NCBI RefSeq assembly: GCF_904848585.1
Contig: NZ_CAJHCR010000027.1
Location: 1 to 64,000, forward strand
Direction: 5' to 3'
Length of the DNA: 64,000 bases
Source: Paraburkholderia kirstenboschensis
GTDB lineage: Bacteria; Pseudomonadota; Gammaproteobacteria; Burkholderiales; Burkholderiaceae
Position numbers and translations under genes: made by a program. Shown piece by piece: positions 25,668 through 33,646 of this stretch (its first letter is position 1; every line of letters begins with the position of its first letter). The notes under the pieces were generated by a model, which worked only from the letters and a program-made list of their open reading frames with translations, was not told the origin of the DNA and ran no database searches.

Positions 25668-26894
25668 ATGATGCGCACAACCTCTCACACCGCTCACAAG
25701 TGGGCTTTCGCCACGCGATTCCGGCGTGGCGCCTTCGGCTGGAAGTCCGCACTGCCGATCCAGCGTCTGAAGGAGGCCTTGACAGAAATCCGGCAGATCG
25801 CCCGTGCCGATCCTGTTCTCGCCGCTGACGGCGCGGTCGCTCTGCTCGAAAAGCTTTCGCCGGCGCTCGAGCACGTGGACAGTTCTTCCGGGGCGATCAG
25901 TACCGCCGTGAATCGCGCCATCGATGCGCTGGTGCCCGTCATTGCCGGGGCGGATGTGCCCGCTCCGGTCCGCATGCGCTGGCTTGACCGCCTGTTTGAC
26001 GCGCTCCAGGACGACCGGATGCCGTATATCGAACAGCTGGGCGATCGCTGGGGCGACCTGTGCACCTCATCCACCATCGCGTCCTCATGGGCAGACCGGT
26101 TGTTGCCGGTTACAGCGCGCGTGATGGGCGCTGAGGGTCTCGGCGAGCATTTCGCGGGTACCACCGCCTGCCTCAGCGCGCTGAATGCCGCCCGCCGCCA
26201 TGAGGAACTACTCGCTCTCGTGAACGGCGCGCGCCTGAACTGGTGGGGGTATCGCCAGTACGGAGTGGACGCACTGATTGCATTAAACCGACCGGCTGAA
26301 GCACTGCGTTATGCGGACGCGTCGAGGGGGCTGAATGCGCCCACTGCCGCCATCGCCCGCAAATGCGAAGCGATCCTTCTGTCGAAGGGCATGATGGACG
26401 AGGCATATCGGCACTACGCGATCGAGGCCAATCAGGCCACCACGCATCTCGCGACGTTCCGTGCCATCGCGAAAAAATATCCGGACAGGAGTCCCGACAG
26501 CATTCTCCACGATCTGGTCGCGAGCAGTCCCGGCGCCGAGGGGAAATGGTTCGCCGCCGCGAAGGACGCCGGCCTGCTCGATCTGGCGGCGTCGCTCGCG
26601 ATGCGCGGCCCCGCCGACCCGCGAACCCTGACGCGGGCCGCACGCGATTTCGCCGCACAGGCCCCAGCGTTCGCGATGACCTGTGGTACGGCGGCGCTGC
26701 ACTGGATAGACGCAGGTTTTGGATATGAAATCACCAGTGAAGATGTACTCGATGCCTATTCCTCGCTGTCACAGGCGGCGCTCGCGAGTGGCATGACGCG
26801 CGACGAGCTTAACCGGCAGTTGCGCAATCAGTTCGCGGCCAGGCCAGGGCATTCAGTTGTCGCCACGGTGCTGGCGCATTATTGGGTCGCATGA
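25668..26894 (+). CDS. DUF6880 family protein
   Basis: The frame gives 408 residues. Motifs such as HKWAFATRFRRGAFGWKSAL, SPALEHVDSSSGAISTAVNR, TTACLSALNAARRHEELLAL and HLATFRAIAKKYPDRSP match the DUF6880 family as I remember it. The protein is mostly helical with short repeat-like units (LN-x-PAEALRYADASRG) resembling TPR/HEAT solenoids. No catalytic motif is visible. In other genomes such genes occur in accessory regions; a role is not established. The start is ATG 25668 or the next codon; the ribosome site is weak (CCGGAG). The upstream operon partner is a pseudogene. Confidence 0.75.
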   Translation: MMRTTSHTAHKWAFATRFRRGAFGWKSALPIQRLKEALTEIRQIARADPVLAADGAVALLEKLSPALEHVDSSSGAISTAVNRAIDALVPVIAGADVPAPVRMRWLDRLFDALQDDRMPYIEQLGDRWGDLCTSSTIASSWADRLLPVTARVMGAEGLGEHFAGTTACLSALNAARRHEELLALVNGARLNWWGYRQYGVDALIALNRPAEALRYADASRGLNAPTAAIARKCEAILLSKGMMDEAYRHYAIEANQATTHLATFRAIAKKYPDRSPDSILHDLVASSPGAEGKWFAAAKDAGLLDLAASLAMRGPADPRTLTRAARDFAAQAPAFAMTCGTAALHWIDAGFGYEITSEDVLDAYSSLSQAALASGMTRDELNRQLRNQFAARPGHSVVATVLAHYWVA

Positions 26895-27085
26895 CGGCGC
26901 GGTGCATCCAGCTCACCAGGAGGGCGGCTCATGCAAGGCCTGCGGCCCGGCGTGCTGTCGTCAACGGGCGGCCCCAGGCCTGCGGGATGAGCGCCACCGT
27001 TATGCCGTCGATGACTGAACTGAAGCGTAATGCGGTTGTTGCCGGTAGTTTTACGACAGACAGAAGTCTGTACAGGACTTGCATC

Positions 27086-27469
27086 ATGAAAGAGTACAAC
27101 CCTTGTTGCGCACCCGAACCTGAATCATGGCTCGAACTCGACGAACAGGAGCGAATTGCGCTTGTCGAAACGTATCACCGCGTTGCCCGGATCAAGCTTC
27201 CCAACGTCACGGCACACGCAGCGCTACACGCGATCGTCGAAAACCAGATTGCCCTGAACCTTGAACCCGTGGTCCGGGCGGTGGGTCGCCTCGGGAAAGA
27301 AGGGCTTACGCGTCACGACGCGGTTCACGCGATCGGCTCAGTCGTCGCAGAGCATCTGTTTGATATTTTGAAGACGGATCAGAACGACGATGCCGCGACT
27401 TCCCAGGCGCGTTATTACGCGGAGGTGGAGCGGTTGACCGCAGCGAGCTGGCGCAGAGGCGAACACTGA
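27086..27469 (+). CDS. Conserved hypothetical 127-residue protein
   Basis: Starting at ATG 27086 the protein reads MKEYNPCCAPEPESWLELDE, ERIALVETYHRVARIKLPN, then HAALHAIVENQIALNLEPVV and LTRHDAVHAIGSVVAEHLFD, ending WRRGEH. Regularly spaced histidines (AALHAIVENQ and DAVHAIGSV) are striking and could bind a metal. I recognise the style of a widespread uncharacterised family but cannot name it. Longer in-frame starts reach into noncoding sequence. A ribosome site is weak (AGGACT at minus 12). It is intact. Confidence 0.6.
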   Translation: MKEYNPCCAPEPESWLELDEQERIALVETYHRVARIKLPNVTAHAALHAIVENQIALNLEPVVRAVGRLGKEGLTRHDAVHAIGSVVAEHLFDILKTDQNDDAATSQARYYAEVERLTAASWRRGEH

Positions 27470-28072
27470 TGCCGATATCGTCGAAACTTCAGCCGCGGTT
27501 CGAAGTGAGACAGCGTTTCGGGTTGAGTCATGCCCATATACAGATGCGCGCGAACTGGAATTGAATCCCCCGAAAATTCGAGTCACTGGCTAAAGGGAGC
27601 AGGAACCGTGGAAGCGCCCCGTCGCGGAATTTATCGCGCATTGCTATCACCAGCGCTTTGGTCCTACGACGCTAGAAAACGTGCAATCTCTGTAGGACGT
27701 CCTGAAGCGCGCGGAAGGACGGCGCAGCGAGCGGCAGGAAAGAATAACGAACAGAGCGGTTCCACGGACAGGGCCACAAGGTAGCGATGACGGGTCGAGT
27801 AAAAGTTGCCGGACCTCTGCGCACGTGGTGGTGAATAGAGTTCGAACAGAATGGGCATGACGACCGTCTGCGTGGGCGATGCTGGTTTGCGCCAAGGCTG
27901 CTTCTACTGTTACCTCCCAAACGCTTCTACTTTCGCTTCATTGCACGCTAACGCTCACCACTCGCGCGGCTACCTGGCGGCGCCATCGCGAAGGCGAAGG
28001 GGGTAGATAGTTGCGGTATGTACCCCTTGATTTCGCCACAAATCGGCCATGCAGCGCGGTCAATGACGTCCC

Positions 28073-28165
28073 GCCGAGGCCCGGTTTGCCGAGACGCGGT
28101 CTACTGGCTTGCGACGCTTCCTGTTGGAGGCGGGGCAGGGACTGTGACGATTGCGTCAGAGCCAT
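28073..28165. repeat. Dispersed repeat, copy 1 (pairs with 29875-29968)
   Basis: About 93 bp, starting CGCCGAGGCC and running to GATTGCGTCAGAGCC, align with 29875-29968 at roughly three-quarters identity, including GCCGAGACRCGGTC and TTGCGTCAGAGCC. The minus-strand translation of both hints at a common protein tail (KPVDRVSA-[NK]-R-x-SA). The source element is unknown. Confidence 0.5.
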
Positions 28166-28517
28166 TACGCCGGAGCTCCTGCACGTGGCCTTGCTGTGAC
28201 GATAGGTGAGCGTCTTCGGGAGGTCGCTTGTTGGATCGGGACACAGGCGGCGAAAGGGCTGGGCGGCATGAAACAGTGGCGCAATGCGGCTTATCACCAT
28301 TAAGCGCCGTCAGAGGGCGTGCCCGTGATCGCCGACACCGGGTTGAGCGACGGGACGCAACGCTCAGCGTCGGGGCTACTTGACAGCGCCATGGGGAAAG
28401 ATAGAGGGGAGGGACTCCGCTCACTTAAGCGCAGCTCAGGCGTGTCACCGGGGCGACAGGTGCCCTAACGTTGGGTGACCTGTCGCACAGGGGTTCCGAG
28501 ATTCGATGCATTAAATG

Positions 28518-28547
28518 CAGTTTTGGTAATAGCAGTTATCAAAACTG
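28518..28547. promoter_or_regulatory. 30-bp imperfect palindrome
   Basis: CAGTTTTG at 28518-28525 is the exact reverse complement of CAAAACTG at 28540-28547, and the 14 bases between are also largely symmetric. This AT-richer palindrome in a GC-rich empty region looks like a protein-binding site or recombination site rather than a terminator, since no T-run follows. Confidence 0.4.
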
Positions 28548-29063
28548 GAGTGAGACTGAAATTGGCGGTCGGTCGCGAGCTCCGCTTTTCGTCGTCGCCC
28601 GCCGTCGGGGAAACCTGGAAGTGAGTTCGCCGACCGTGCTGCGGAGTCTGCAGGCGCGGCGAGCGCTGCGGTTGCTGAGGTGTGAGGCTGGCGAGGACGC
28701 CGGTCGCTGATGCGCGCGTCAGCGGGAAATCGGGATACGAAGGGTTGCAAGGCCATCAGCCGCTCCATTTGACGACATTGAATGCCGTATCGACGGATTA
28801 CGGCGCGCAACTTGTAATGACTGCACCGCGGCATGGGCATGCGGTGACCCGTGACGGTCGTGATCGCGGTTGACCGACGGAATCGCTGGCGTCGTCGGGA
28901 ATTCGGGCCGCCCCACAAAAGGTGACCTTTAACGGCCATGCCACCGATGGGCAGTGTCGGCTGCATGGCTGCCAGTCCGGAGGCGCCGCTCTGAAGCCGG
29001 TTGCGCACCGGTGCGGGAATCGGGTAGGGTGCGGCATTCAACCCCAACCTGAAGGACATCACC

Positions 29064-29342
29064 ATGAACGAGCAGGACCTCGTCGACGCCGTCGCCGCAA
29101 AAACCGGCACCAGCAAGGCGCTGGCCGCCGAAACGCTCGACGCGCTGCTCGGCACCATCACAGCGACCGTCACGAAGGGCGACACCGTGCAGCTGATCGG
29201 GTTCGGCGCGTTTTCGACCGGGGCGCGTGCCGCGCGGGTCGGTCGCAATCCGGCGACGGGCGCCGAGATCCAGATCCCGGCCGCGAAGACGGTCAAGTTC
29301 ACGGCGGGCAAGGCGTTCAAGGATGCGGTGAACGGGGCCTGA
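29064..29342 (+). CDS. hup: HU-family nucleoid protein
   Basis: The 92 residues begin MNEQDLVDAVAAKTGTSKAL and contain the HU signature GFGAFSTGARAARVGRNPAT followed by GAEIQIPAAKTVKFTAGKAF. The Pro of RNP that kinks DNA is present, and an extra Ala/Arg segment occurs in the arm where many HU proteins have FEVRERAART. AAGGA precedes the ATG. HU dimers bend DNA and support recombination and replication. Accessory copies often ride on mobile regions. It is not adjacent to its usual chromosomal neighbours (lon, ppiD), which fits an extra copy. Confidence 0.9.
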   Translation: MNEQDLVDAVAAKTGTSKALAAETLDALLGTITATVTKGDTVQLIGFGAFSTGARAARVGRNPATGAEIQIPAAKTVKFTAGKAFKDAVNGA

Positions 29343-29759
29343 GGTCCTGCAACCCGTTCGCGCGGACGGCGCCGGCTGTGCATGGTCAAGTAATATCCGG
29401 GCTGCGGCGTCTGGACCTGGACGGCGTCGCCTTGAAGCATCGGTGACGCCATACCGCGGTGGGCAACGACAGCCGCGCCCATCCGGTTGAGTCTGCTTCT
29501 GAAATGGCAAACCTCCAGGAAAACAGATGATCACGACGCCGGCGGAACCTGCTGTGTCCACCCATCGGCGCGCTGTTGCGCTACCGCTCCGGCATCGCGC
29601 GCGAGCGTGAGCGCTGAAGAGCGGGCCACCCCGCGATGACCGAGTGACGTGATACCCATGGCCGGACTGTCGTCAGCACGGCGAGGTGGCGCAGTCCGCA
29701 CGAACTTGGGGCGCAGCTTTTCTGAATCTTTCCGGTCTTCTGTCGAACGCCGATCCCGG

Positions 29760-29791
29760 AAGGGTATGAAAGTTGTGGCTTTCATACCCTT
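29760..29791. other. Perfect 13-bp stem hairpin
   Basis: AAGGGTATGAAAG and CTTTCATACCCTT form a perfect stem around a 6-base loop (TTGTGG). No T-run follows in either direction. It could be a replication/transfer hairpin, an IS end pair or a binding site for a dimer. Confidence 0.5.
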
Positions 29792-29874
29792 CACTTCTGG
29801 ACAAGCGGGCTACGCGACGCATGGGGCGGGAAGTAAGAGCCTTCGACCCTTCGTTTGCAGGTACTGACGGCACG

Positions 29875-29968
29875 CCGAGGTGCGCTTCGCCGAGACACGG
29901 TCAACTGGTTTGCTACGCTTGCTGTTCAATTCAGGGCCAAGGACCGGGGACGGTTGCGTCAGAGCCGC
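29875..29968. repeat. Dispersed repeat, copy 2 (pairs with 28073-28165)
   Basis: Same orientation as the copy at 28073. It starts CGCCGAGGTG and ends GGTTGCGTCAGAGCC. A few small indels separate the copies. It lies 250 bp upstream of the candidate defence island. Confidence 0.5.
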
Positions 29969-30216
29969 TGGCGTTTCGCGGCGAGATAAGGATCCTCGGT
30001 CGCCTTCGCGTACCCGCACTTCCCCGGCGGGAGACCGTAGACTAAGCGCCGCTGGACCTTCGGCAGCTGTAAGGCTTGCGGACCAAGGAGGAAACGGGTG
30101 AAGATGTCAGGCTATTCGCGCAACTCTGAGGAAAAGCGTTGAACGACGATGCACGAACCCCTTCCGAGCATAGTTGGTCGACGTTTTGATACTCCACAAA
30201 GACCCGCAAAAGGTTC

Positions 30217-30657
30217 ATGACAGATCACAAAACCAATATCCAGGCCTTCCGTCAAGCAGCACTTACAAGTGGCGATTCAATTGTCAAGGCCTATTGCGGA
30301 CTTGTCGCTATCGAACTTGTGCTTAAGCAGGCAACCGGCTTGAAAGACCACAACGTACCGAGCGCACTGAAGAAGTTCGCGATCAAGCACGCCATAGATC
30401 ACATGAGCGGATGCAAAATCAGGTTGAATGCTCTTGCCACTCAACTCAGCAATCGCATCGACGCGATAAGCGTGAACGGTGTTGACGGAAACGGGCGGGC
30501 GGCTCCGACTGACTCGTACCCTTATATACGGTACACGAGACATTTGACGGATGGATGGCCCTCTCCGTCAACCAGCCTTGAGCAGGCAACGGAACTCGCT
30601 GAAAAGGTCGCAGAAATCCGCGCCTACCTCGCCAGCAAATTTGACAAGGCGCTCTAG
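30217..30657 (+). CDS. Small helical protein, first gene of the two-NTPase unit
   Basis: The 146 residues begin MTDHKTNIQAFRQAALTSGD and SIVKAYCGLVAIELVLKQAT, then YPYIRYTRHLTDGWPSP and a C-terminal helix ELAEKVAEIRAYLASKFDKA. The amphipathic helix pair AYCGLVAIELVLK recalls HEPN-like four-helix folds, but the diagnostic R-x4-6-H ribonuclease motif is not seen, so this is only a guess. AAAGG lies 6 bases before the ATG. Its TAG is one base away from the ATG of the large dual-NTPase gene, so the two are translated from one message and the proteins probably interact. It may be an adaptor or an effector inhibitor. Confidence 0.6.
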   Translation: MTDHKTNIQAFRQAALTSGDSIVKAYCGLVAIELVLKQATGLKDHNVPSALKKFAIKHAIDHMSGCKIRLNALATQLSNRIDAISVNGVDGNGRAAPTDSYPYIRYTRHLTDGWPSPSTSLEQATELAEKVAEIRAYLASKFDKAL

Positions 30658-30658
30658 C

Positions 30659-33259
30659 ATGACCATCTCCGAGTACATTAAGGCGCTATCTAACGCTTCG
30701 ACGGTTCGCGTTGAGATCCACTACGCGCATCCGACGCTGTATGTTTTATGCATATCGGATACCTTCGTGGGGGTACCGCAAGAGTTACGGACTGAAATGC
30801 TCCGAAGAGAGGTGGAACTGCCCGCCGTGGGCCCGACCAACCCGCTCGTCGAAATTGCGCTACTAACTGAGGAAGAACGCGCGCAGGACTTTGGTTTTCT
30901 CGACGGTGCTTCAGCTGGCACTAGTTGGCTCAGCGCCTTTAGTCCGTTACCGGTGAAGCAGACAGTCAACGAAGTAAGTGATGCGGCAATTGAGGCAGAA
31001 GAGGCACAGTCGGTGGTGCTCCCCAAGAAGCCGAAAGCCATTCACTTCTACGGCTATAAAGGCGGCCAAGGCCGTTCGACGGTTTTGATGGCGTTCGCGA
31101 AGACACTGGCCGACTCCGGATTTACGGTGCTTGCCGTCGATGCCGACATTGAGGCACCGTCGTTGGACTCAATGCTAGGGGTATCTGCGGCGGATGAAGC
31201 GTCGTCGCTAATGGGTATGGCAAACCCGACCGCTAGACTCGCTCCTCTCGCTAGGGCTTACGTTGGAACTTCGATGCAAGGGGTTGTCGATCTAGTGCCC
31301 GCGCGGCCTGTTAATGCCCGTTTCGACATGGATTTTGCCGCTTTCCTCATGAATGCCTCATTGGATGCCGAGGTACTCCGCGGAGCGGTCGGGAGGATGC
31401 GACAACAGGTTGAGGCATCGAACGGCTCAGATCAGCATGCTTACGACGTGGTTTTGTTTGACCATCGGACCGGGTTAGCCCCATCAGTTCTACCGATCAT
31501 GGAAGCATGGCCTGGCCCGGCCGTGATCTTCGTTAGACCGGACGGAATGGCGCAGCACATTCAGGACTCGCGGTTGCTTGACGAGTTGTTGTCGCACGAC
31601 CCGGTTTCCCCCGGAGCTTTCGTTAGCTTCTCGCTAGACCCGAAGATGTCAGCACACGAAGTGCGTCACCAGCACGCCCGCTTCATCGAAGGTCTCTTGT
31701 CAAAGATCGGCGACGCGATGCAGGTTGACGCTGACCTCGAGCCAGATTTGGAGCCATATTGGCTTTTCTGGCGACACGATCAGAGCCTGTTGAACGGAGC
31801 GACTGTAACACCGACGAATATTTCGGGTGACAATCGGGAAACCATCGCTGACTTGCGATCGATTCTTGGCTTTAGCGGGCGCCCGCGAGGTGAAGTGCGC
31901 AGCAAAATTCTTACGAGCAGTGGGTCATCCGACGAGGGGCAGTTCATCCTTACGCCGGGCCTTGCAAAGGTCTTCTCGGCGGAAAGTGCCTACACCTACA
32001 TTTTCGGTCGTAAAGGAACTGGCAAGACACGGCTCCTTACAGAGCTTGTGCGCCAGCAGCTTGCGGAGCCGTTGCTCGTCGCAAATGACGCTCGCGAAGG
32101 TGGCCTGCCGAGTGGGGGAGCGGCCTTTGAATATGCGCTCTCCGCCTGCGACGGGAATTTTCAGGCATTTTGGTGGCTTCTTTTAAGAGCGGCGTTGTCA
32201 GTTGAATCGACGCGGCACGGGGATGCGCTAGAAACGGCAATCAGACAACAGGTGGGCTTGGCTGCCGTCGGAAAACATTCACTGGTTCCCTCAGATCCTC
32301 GATCGTTGCTATCCGGAGTTGCCCAACGGAAACGTGTCTTTGTGATCGACGGAGTTGAAACGGCTGTCCCTGCGGCGTCTCTTCGTGCTTTCGTCGAGTC
32401 TCTTTTTAGGTTTTTGGCCGTTGTTCAGTACGACCGGACGCTCGCCAGCGCGATGACGATCCGACTGTTGTTACGTACGGACCTTGCCACCGGGGCCACC
32501 CAGAATGTCGAACAGCAAATCGAAGGTCTTGCGATCTACCTGCATTGGAACAAGACAACCATCTTGAACTTCGCTCTAGCCAGAATTGCGAGTCTTGACT
32601 GGTTTAGAACAAATTTTTCTGACGTCTGCAATCGCATCGACGAACGGGAGGAACCCATCTCGCGTGGCGCACTGCCCGACGAGCAGTCTGAGGAGCTATT
32701 GCTGGAGATATTCCCTTGGGGACTAGAGAGGAATCGGCTCAAGGCGACGACCTTTTTTGCGACGTATTTCTCCGATGCGGGCGGCGATGCGGGAAATGAT
32801 TCGGCGTTTTACCCGCGCCTATTTGACGGTTTTTTGCGGACGCTGGCTAAGGATTGTGCAGAAAGTTCGAGTGGAAATATTGTCGACGGTCGTTTGTCAA
32901 GCCTCTCGGTGCTGCAGGCGTACGACCATGCTTCACGGTCGTTTATCGACGACGTTCGCACAGAACTGTATTCATTCCTCAATCTTGAGTCCGGTATCGA
33001 CAACAATAAGGCTGCCGTCGATCGCCTAATTAGTGCGTTCAATGGACTGGCAACGCCTTTTTCGGTTGAACAGATGATCTCCGTGCTTTCCGGGAAAACA
33101 AAGATCAAAGAGGACTTGGTCAGATTGGCGATCAGCAGCATGCAGAAAATCGGTATGTTCGAATCCCGCATCGGGTATCCAGGGGAACTGCGAGCGCGGC
33201 AGCTTTACAAGGCAGGGCTCGGGATGAAGTATGTTCGAAAACGAGCAGAAGCCAACTGA
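30659..33259 (+). CDS. Dual NTPase: ParA/MinD-like (SIMIBI) domain plus second P-loop NTPase
   Basis: ATG 30659 gives 866 residues. Residues 1-125 form a leader domain (MTISEYIKALSNASTVRVEI) without known motif. Residues 126-405 are a SIMIBI NTPase: deviant Walker A YKGGQGRST (133-141), switch AVDADIEAPS (about 159-168) and Walker-B-like VVLFDHRTG (264-272). A second P-loop domain starts near 430 with IFGRKGTGKT (448-457) and Walker B VFVIDGVET (560-568), followed by a long helical region to the end, as in STAND/AAA proteins. The family usually acts in regulated conflict or signalling complexes. The leader region may receive the signal or bind the 146-residue partner. The lower-GC codon use than flanking genes suggests separate acquisition. 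Confidence 0.75.
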   Translation: MTISEYIKALSNASTVRVEIHYAHPTLYVLCISDTFVGVPQELRTEMLRREVELPAVGPTNPLVEIALLTEEERAQDFGFLDGASAGTSWLSAFSPLPVKQTVNEVSDAAIEAEEAQSVVLPKKPKAIHFYGYKGGQGRSTVLMAFAKTLADSGFTVLAVDADIEAPSLDSMLGVSAADEASSLMGMANPTARLAPLARAYVGTSMQGVVDLVPARPVNARFDMDFAAFLMNASLDAEVLRGAVGRMRQQVEASNGSDQHAYDVVLFDHRTGLAPSVLPIMEAWPGPAVIFVRPDGMAQHIQDSRLLDELLSHDPVSPGAFVSFSLDPKMSAHEVRHQHARFIEGLLSKIGDAMQVDADLEPDLEPYWLFWRHDQSLLNGATVTPTNISGDNRETIADLRSILGFSGRPRGEVRSKILTSSGSSDEGQFILTPGLAKVFSAESAYTYIFGRKGTGKTRLLTELVRQQLAEPLLVANDAREGGLPSGGAAFEYALSACDGNFQAFWWLLLRAALSVESTRHGDALETAIRQQVGLAAVGKHSLVPSDPRSLLSGVAQRKRVFVIDGVETAVPAASLRAFVESLFRFLAVVQYDRTLASAMTIRLLLRTDLATGATQNVEQQIEGLAIYLHWNKTTILNFALARIASLDWFRTNFSDVCNRIDEREEPISRGALPDEQSEELLLEIFPWGLERNRLKATTFFATYFSDAGGDAGNDSAFYPRLFDGFLRTLAKDCAESSSGNIVDGRLSSLSVLQAYDHASRSFIDDVRTELYSFLNLESGIDNNKAAVDRLISAFNGLATPFSVEQMISVLSGKTKIKEDLVRLAISSMQKIGMFESRIGYPGELRARQLYKAGLGMKYVRKRAEAN

Positions 33260-33646
33260 GAGAGGTGTTTTCCGCAATAAGGTCGGAGACGGCTGAGGTG
33301 ACACTGAGAGTTTGAGCACTGACGGCGATTGAGGTTGTCGTCGATACCACAGCGCCGCAACGCGGCTGCTTGGCGCGACGTGGGCAAAGATCCGGCGAAT
33401 GTATGGACGTATCGGTTTCGAAAGCAGCTACGCAGTCTCCCATCGACCAGCTCGACGCGGGCCTGGAGCTGTTGAAGTCCGTAGTAGTTGGGGGCGGACG
33501 GAATTTGGGAGAGTGTTCTGAAAGCACTAATCCGCGCGGCCACAATGCGACTATTCCTGACATGTAGCTGACAACATACTTGGACGGGGCCGGATGTCGC
33601 CGGTGATGCAGCGATTTCGCAGATAGAACAAAAGGCAGATGCTGTG
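33260..33646. other. 387 bp gap between the two large NTPase genes
   Basis: No gene is recognised. It is long enough for an independent promoter of the nuclease-NACHT gene, but no clear minus-35/minus-10 pair was identified. Confidence 0.4.

Larger units (their letters stand above)
27470..29063. other. 1.6 kb without a supportable gene
   Basis: No frame here encodes a recognisable protein. It holds one half of a dispersed repeat pair (28073-28165), a 9-bp inverted repeat GCGACAGGT/ACCTGTCGC at 28453-28486 and a 30-bp palindrome (28518-28547). The 100 bp before 29064 should contain the promoter of the HU gene. Confidence 0.45.
29343..30216. other. 874 bp without a supportable gene
   Basis: The region between the HU gene and the candidate defence island holds the hairpin at 29760-29791 and the second half of a repeat pair (29875-29968). 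Frames are chance. Confidence 0.45.

Noticed and set aside
30217..30657. HEPN ribonuclease assignment for the 146-residue protein
   Set aside because: The helix pattern is suggestive, but the R-x4-6-H catalytic motif is not present, so I kept it as unknown.
30659..33259. Plasmid partition ParA assignment for the dual NTPase
   Set aside because: There is no ParB gene or centromere-like repeat array nearby, and the protein carries a second NTPase and helical region foreign to ParA.
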